Assembly: GCA_018268575.1 (NCBI GenBank)
Contig: JAFDWF010000026.1
Location: 1-51,173 of the forward strand
Reading direction: 5' to 3'
Length of the DNA stretch: 51,173 nucleotides
From: Actinomycetota bacterium
Lineage (GTDB): Bacteria; Actinomycetota; Thermoleophilia; Solirubrobacterales; 70-9
The notes beneath the pieces were generated by a model, which saw nothing but the letters and a program-made list of their open reading frames with translations, had not been told where the DNA came from and searched no databases. Below, piece after piece: positions 49,568 through 51,173 of the stretch. The translations under genes were made by a program, and so were the position numbers. The first letter of the stretch is position 1. Each line of letters opens with the position of its first letter.

Positions 49568-51075
49568 AGGCTGTCGCGTAAAGCCGCGGCAGCCGGGGCG
49601 TATCGCCCGCGACCGGCCGCGAACCGGCCCCCCTCACCCCGCGGCGAGGGCGAGGTTGTGCCGGTGGAGCTTCAGGAGGTTGTGGGTGGCGGTGAGGAGG
49701 CGCCATTCCGAGCGTACCGCCCCGAGGCCCCTGCGTCTGAAGCGCCCGGCACGGCGGTTGAACTTGATGTCGGCGAAGACCGGCTCGATCATCCACCTGC
49801 GCCTGCGGTAGAGCGCCGCCCCGGTCGGCGTCCGCAGCGCCCGCCGCATGAATTCGTCAGGGCCGACGCCCCCACCTGGATCGGGGGCGCCCCGGGAGTG
49901 GCCGTCGGGAGGGACCAGCGGGATCGCCCCGCCCTCGCGCACCCGGTCGACCTGCACGGCCGACCGGTAGCCGGCGTCGGCGAGCAGGATGCCCGGTCGC
50001 TCCGGGGAGCCGGCCCGGCCCAGTTCGGTGGTGGCCAGCTCCACCATCGGGGCCAGGGCCCCCGAATCGTTGCCCTCGGTCAGCACCTCGGCGGCGATCA
50101 CCACCTGCGCCTCGTTGGTGAGGGCCTGGGCGTTATAGCCCTGCAGGAAGCCGTGGGGGGAGCGCATCTTCTGCGAGTCGGGATCGGTGGTGTTGACCCG
50201 GCCCTCGGGCCCCGCCGGCGGCTCGGCGGCCGTGGGCGGGCGGCCCCGGCGGGGGCCCTCGGCCTTTGCCTCCTCGTAGGCGCGGTGGGCCTCGACCACG
50301 GTGCGGTGATCGTCCTCGAGCCGCCTCCGGCAGAGCTCGAGGCGCTCCGCCCGCGCCCTCGGGACCGGCTCCGGGTCTTCCTCGCGCGCCTCCCTCTGGC
50401 GCCGCAGGGCCTCGCGGATCCACTCCTTGCGGCCGCCGTGGGTGGCGAGCTCCGCGGGCAGCTCGTCGCCACGGCGATCGCCGTATATCTCGTCCTCGGC
50501 CTCGTCGACCCGGCCCGCCTCGGCGAGGATCTCGCGGGCGATCTCCTCGTGATCCTCGTTCCGGTGCCCGGAGGCATCGGCGGCGACCTTGGTCCCGTCC
50601 ACCGCCACCACCGCGGCCGAGGCGATCCCGGCCTCCACGCAGAGGCCGAGGATCTGGGTGAAGAGCGCCGCCAGGGCGCCCTGGTGGCGGGCGCGGAAGC
50701 GGGCGATCGTGGCGTGGTCGGGGACCCGGTTCGCGGCGATCACCCGGTAGGCGACGTCCTCGTGGCAGCGCCGCTCCATCCGCCTGGAGGAGCGCTCACC
50801 CGTGGCGTAGGCGTAGAGCAGCAGCGCGACCATCATCTGAGGATCGTGGGCAGAGCGCCCATGGCCGTCGGAGCGGTAGGCGGAATAGAAGTCGGCGAGG
50901 TCGAGTGCCTCGACCGATCCGATCACGAACCAGGCGAGGTGGTCCTCGGGGAGCCAGTCGCGCAGGTCGGGCGGCAACAGCAGGGGTTGGTCACGCTCGC
51001 AGCTGAGGAAGTTCTGGGGCATGGCCCGATGCTCGCCGCCGGGGCGGACGGAGTGGGAGGTTTGTGCGACAGCCT
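49568..51075 (-). mobile_element. IS1182-like insertion sequence
   Basis: A 1508-bp element bounded by inverted AGGCTGTCGC ends (49568-49577 and 51066-51075). CTATAG flanks it on both sides (49562-49567, 51076-51081), a probable 6-bp target duplication; because CTATAG is a palindrome it could instead be part of the ends. The joined target reads GGGCCCCTATAGGGGCCC, itself a palindrome, so the element entered its centre. It carries one transposase gene. Confidence 0.85.
49634..51022 (-). CDS. DDE transposase, IS1182/IS5-superfamily type
   Basis: A 462-residue, apparently intact transposase. The N-terminal DUF772-type domain has LAWFVIGSVEALDLADFYSA and PQMMVALLLYAYATGERSSR. The catalytic residues of the DDE domain are D142 (VVAVDGTKVAADAS), D349 (LLADAGYRS) and E413 (MIEPVFADIKFNRRAGRF). 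An acidic/basic insert lies between about 155 and 270. Such enzymes cut and join the element ends. With intact catalytic residues and near-identical ends, the element looks recent. Confidence 0.92.
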   Translation of the reverse strand: MPQNFLSCERDQPLLLPPDLRDWLPEDHLAWFVIGSVEALDLADFYSAYRSDGHGRSAHDPQMMVALLLYAYATGERSSRRMERRCHEDVAYRVIAANRVPDHATIARFRARHQGALAALFTQILGLCVEAGIASAAVVAVDGTKVAADASGHRNEDHEEIAREILAEAGRVDEAEDEIYGDRRGDELPAELATHGGRKEWIREALRRQREAREEDPEPVPRARAERLELCRRRLEDDHRTVVEAHRAYEEAKAEGPRRGRPPTAAEPPAGPEGRVNTTDPDSQKMRSPHGFLQGYNAQALTNEAQVVIAAEVLTEGNDSGALAPMVELATTELGRAGSPERPGILLADAGYRSAVQVDRVREGGAIPLVPPDGHSRGAPDPGGGVGPDEFMRRALRTPTGAALYRRRRWMIEPVFADIKFNRRAGRFRRRGLGAVRSEWRLLTATHNLLKLHRHNLALAAG

Positions 51076-51173
51076 CTATAGGGGCCCGGATTCACTCAGC
51101 GCGAAGAGAGGGGTCTCAACCCTCGCAGGAAGGCATACGCCTTCCCTGCGATCGTGGACCCTTCCTCACGGAC

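Larger units (their letters stand above)
49458..51173. mobile_element. MITE-like element split by an insertion sequence (second copy)
   Basis: Bases 49463-49561 match 33233-33336 with scattered changes, and 51082-51173 match 33338-33431. Between them is the IS. Without the IS and one copy of CTATAG the element is about 202 bp, the length of the intact copy. The left end is degraded (GGAAGTCACGAAG against GTCCGTCACGAAG); the right end reads CTTCCTCACGGAC at the window edge. Confidence 0.78.

Noticed and set aside
49443..49811. An open frame starting ahead of the IS and running into it
   Set aside because: It crosses the MITE and the IS end, so it cannot be an ancestral gene, and it has no recognisable domain.
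1..51173. tRNA or rRNA genes and a replication origin
   Set aside because: No cloverleaf, rRNA core sequence or DnaA-box cluster was noticed in a reading by eye; a covariance search would be needed to exclude them fully.

Overview
The window is very GC-rich, has dense short-gap genes and many GTG starts. It encodes an F420-dependent glucose-6-phosphate dehydrogenase, a DUF4242 protein, COG4280/COG4705 membrane proteins and three very large exported proteins of a type I associate with Solirubrobacterales. I infer a chromosome segment from the actinobacterial class Thermoleophilia (Solirubrobacterales-like). No rRNA, tRNA, CRISPR array or replication origin was seen.

Layout. Bases 1-10,100: the end of an aldehyde dehydrogenase, then a ribose/nucleoside/NAD-salvage neighbourhood: nucleoside hydrolase (divergent), cupin, PNPOx-like protein, glutamine-amidotransferase-like protein, LacI regulator and ribokinase, followed by nicotinamide phosphoribosyltransferase, a HAD phosphatase, PRPP synthetase and F420-dependent G6PDH. 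Released ribose could be phosphorylated, made into PRPP and spent on NMN. Bases 10,100-17,600: LOG-family protein, CoA-transferase, a secreted YVTN/PKD protein, DUF4242, an AraC/VOC pair, a frameshifted HTH-membrane protein, TfoX-N and DedA. Bases 17,600-22,400: a two-component system with a COG4280 membrane protein, then a PadR regulator with its membrane partner. Bases 22,400-28,600: an ApbE/ferric-reductase-like/cytochrome-b-like operon next to a second two-component system, then a phosphodiester-glycosidase-like gene.

Bases 28,600-34,700: three COG4705 membrane paralogues, a transglycosylase gene broken by an amber codon, a chromate transporter and an 800-base repeat-rich spacer. Bases 34,600-43,950: an ArsR-like regulator divergent from three tandem paralogous exported proteins (917-984 aa). 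I find that each is built from four divergent copies of one cysteine-bearing unit. Bases 44,000-49,200: GT2 glycosyltransferase, SDR, the cytochrome c maturation pair ccmE-ccmF (CcmE has Cys where the classical haem-binding His would be) and secG. Bases 49,200-51,173: a repeat cluster with an IS1182-like insertion.

Main non-coding findings. (1) A 201-bp MITE-like element with perfect 13-bp terminal inverted repeats lies at 33231-33431; its relative at 49458-51173 is split by the IS, so the first copy shows the empty site. (2) A 60-nt hairpin occurs three times with a conserved loop and compensatory stem changes. (3) A nearly identical 16-bp palindromic operator lies upstream of both the redox operon and the COG4705 genes, flanking a response regulator. 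(4) Genes for exported proteins use GAA for glutamate, while cytosolic neighbours use GAG.
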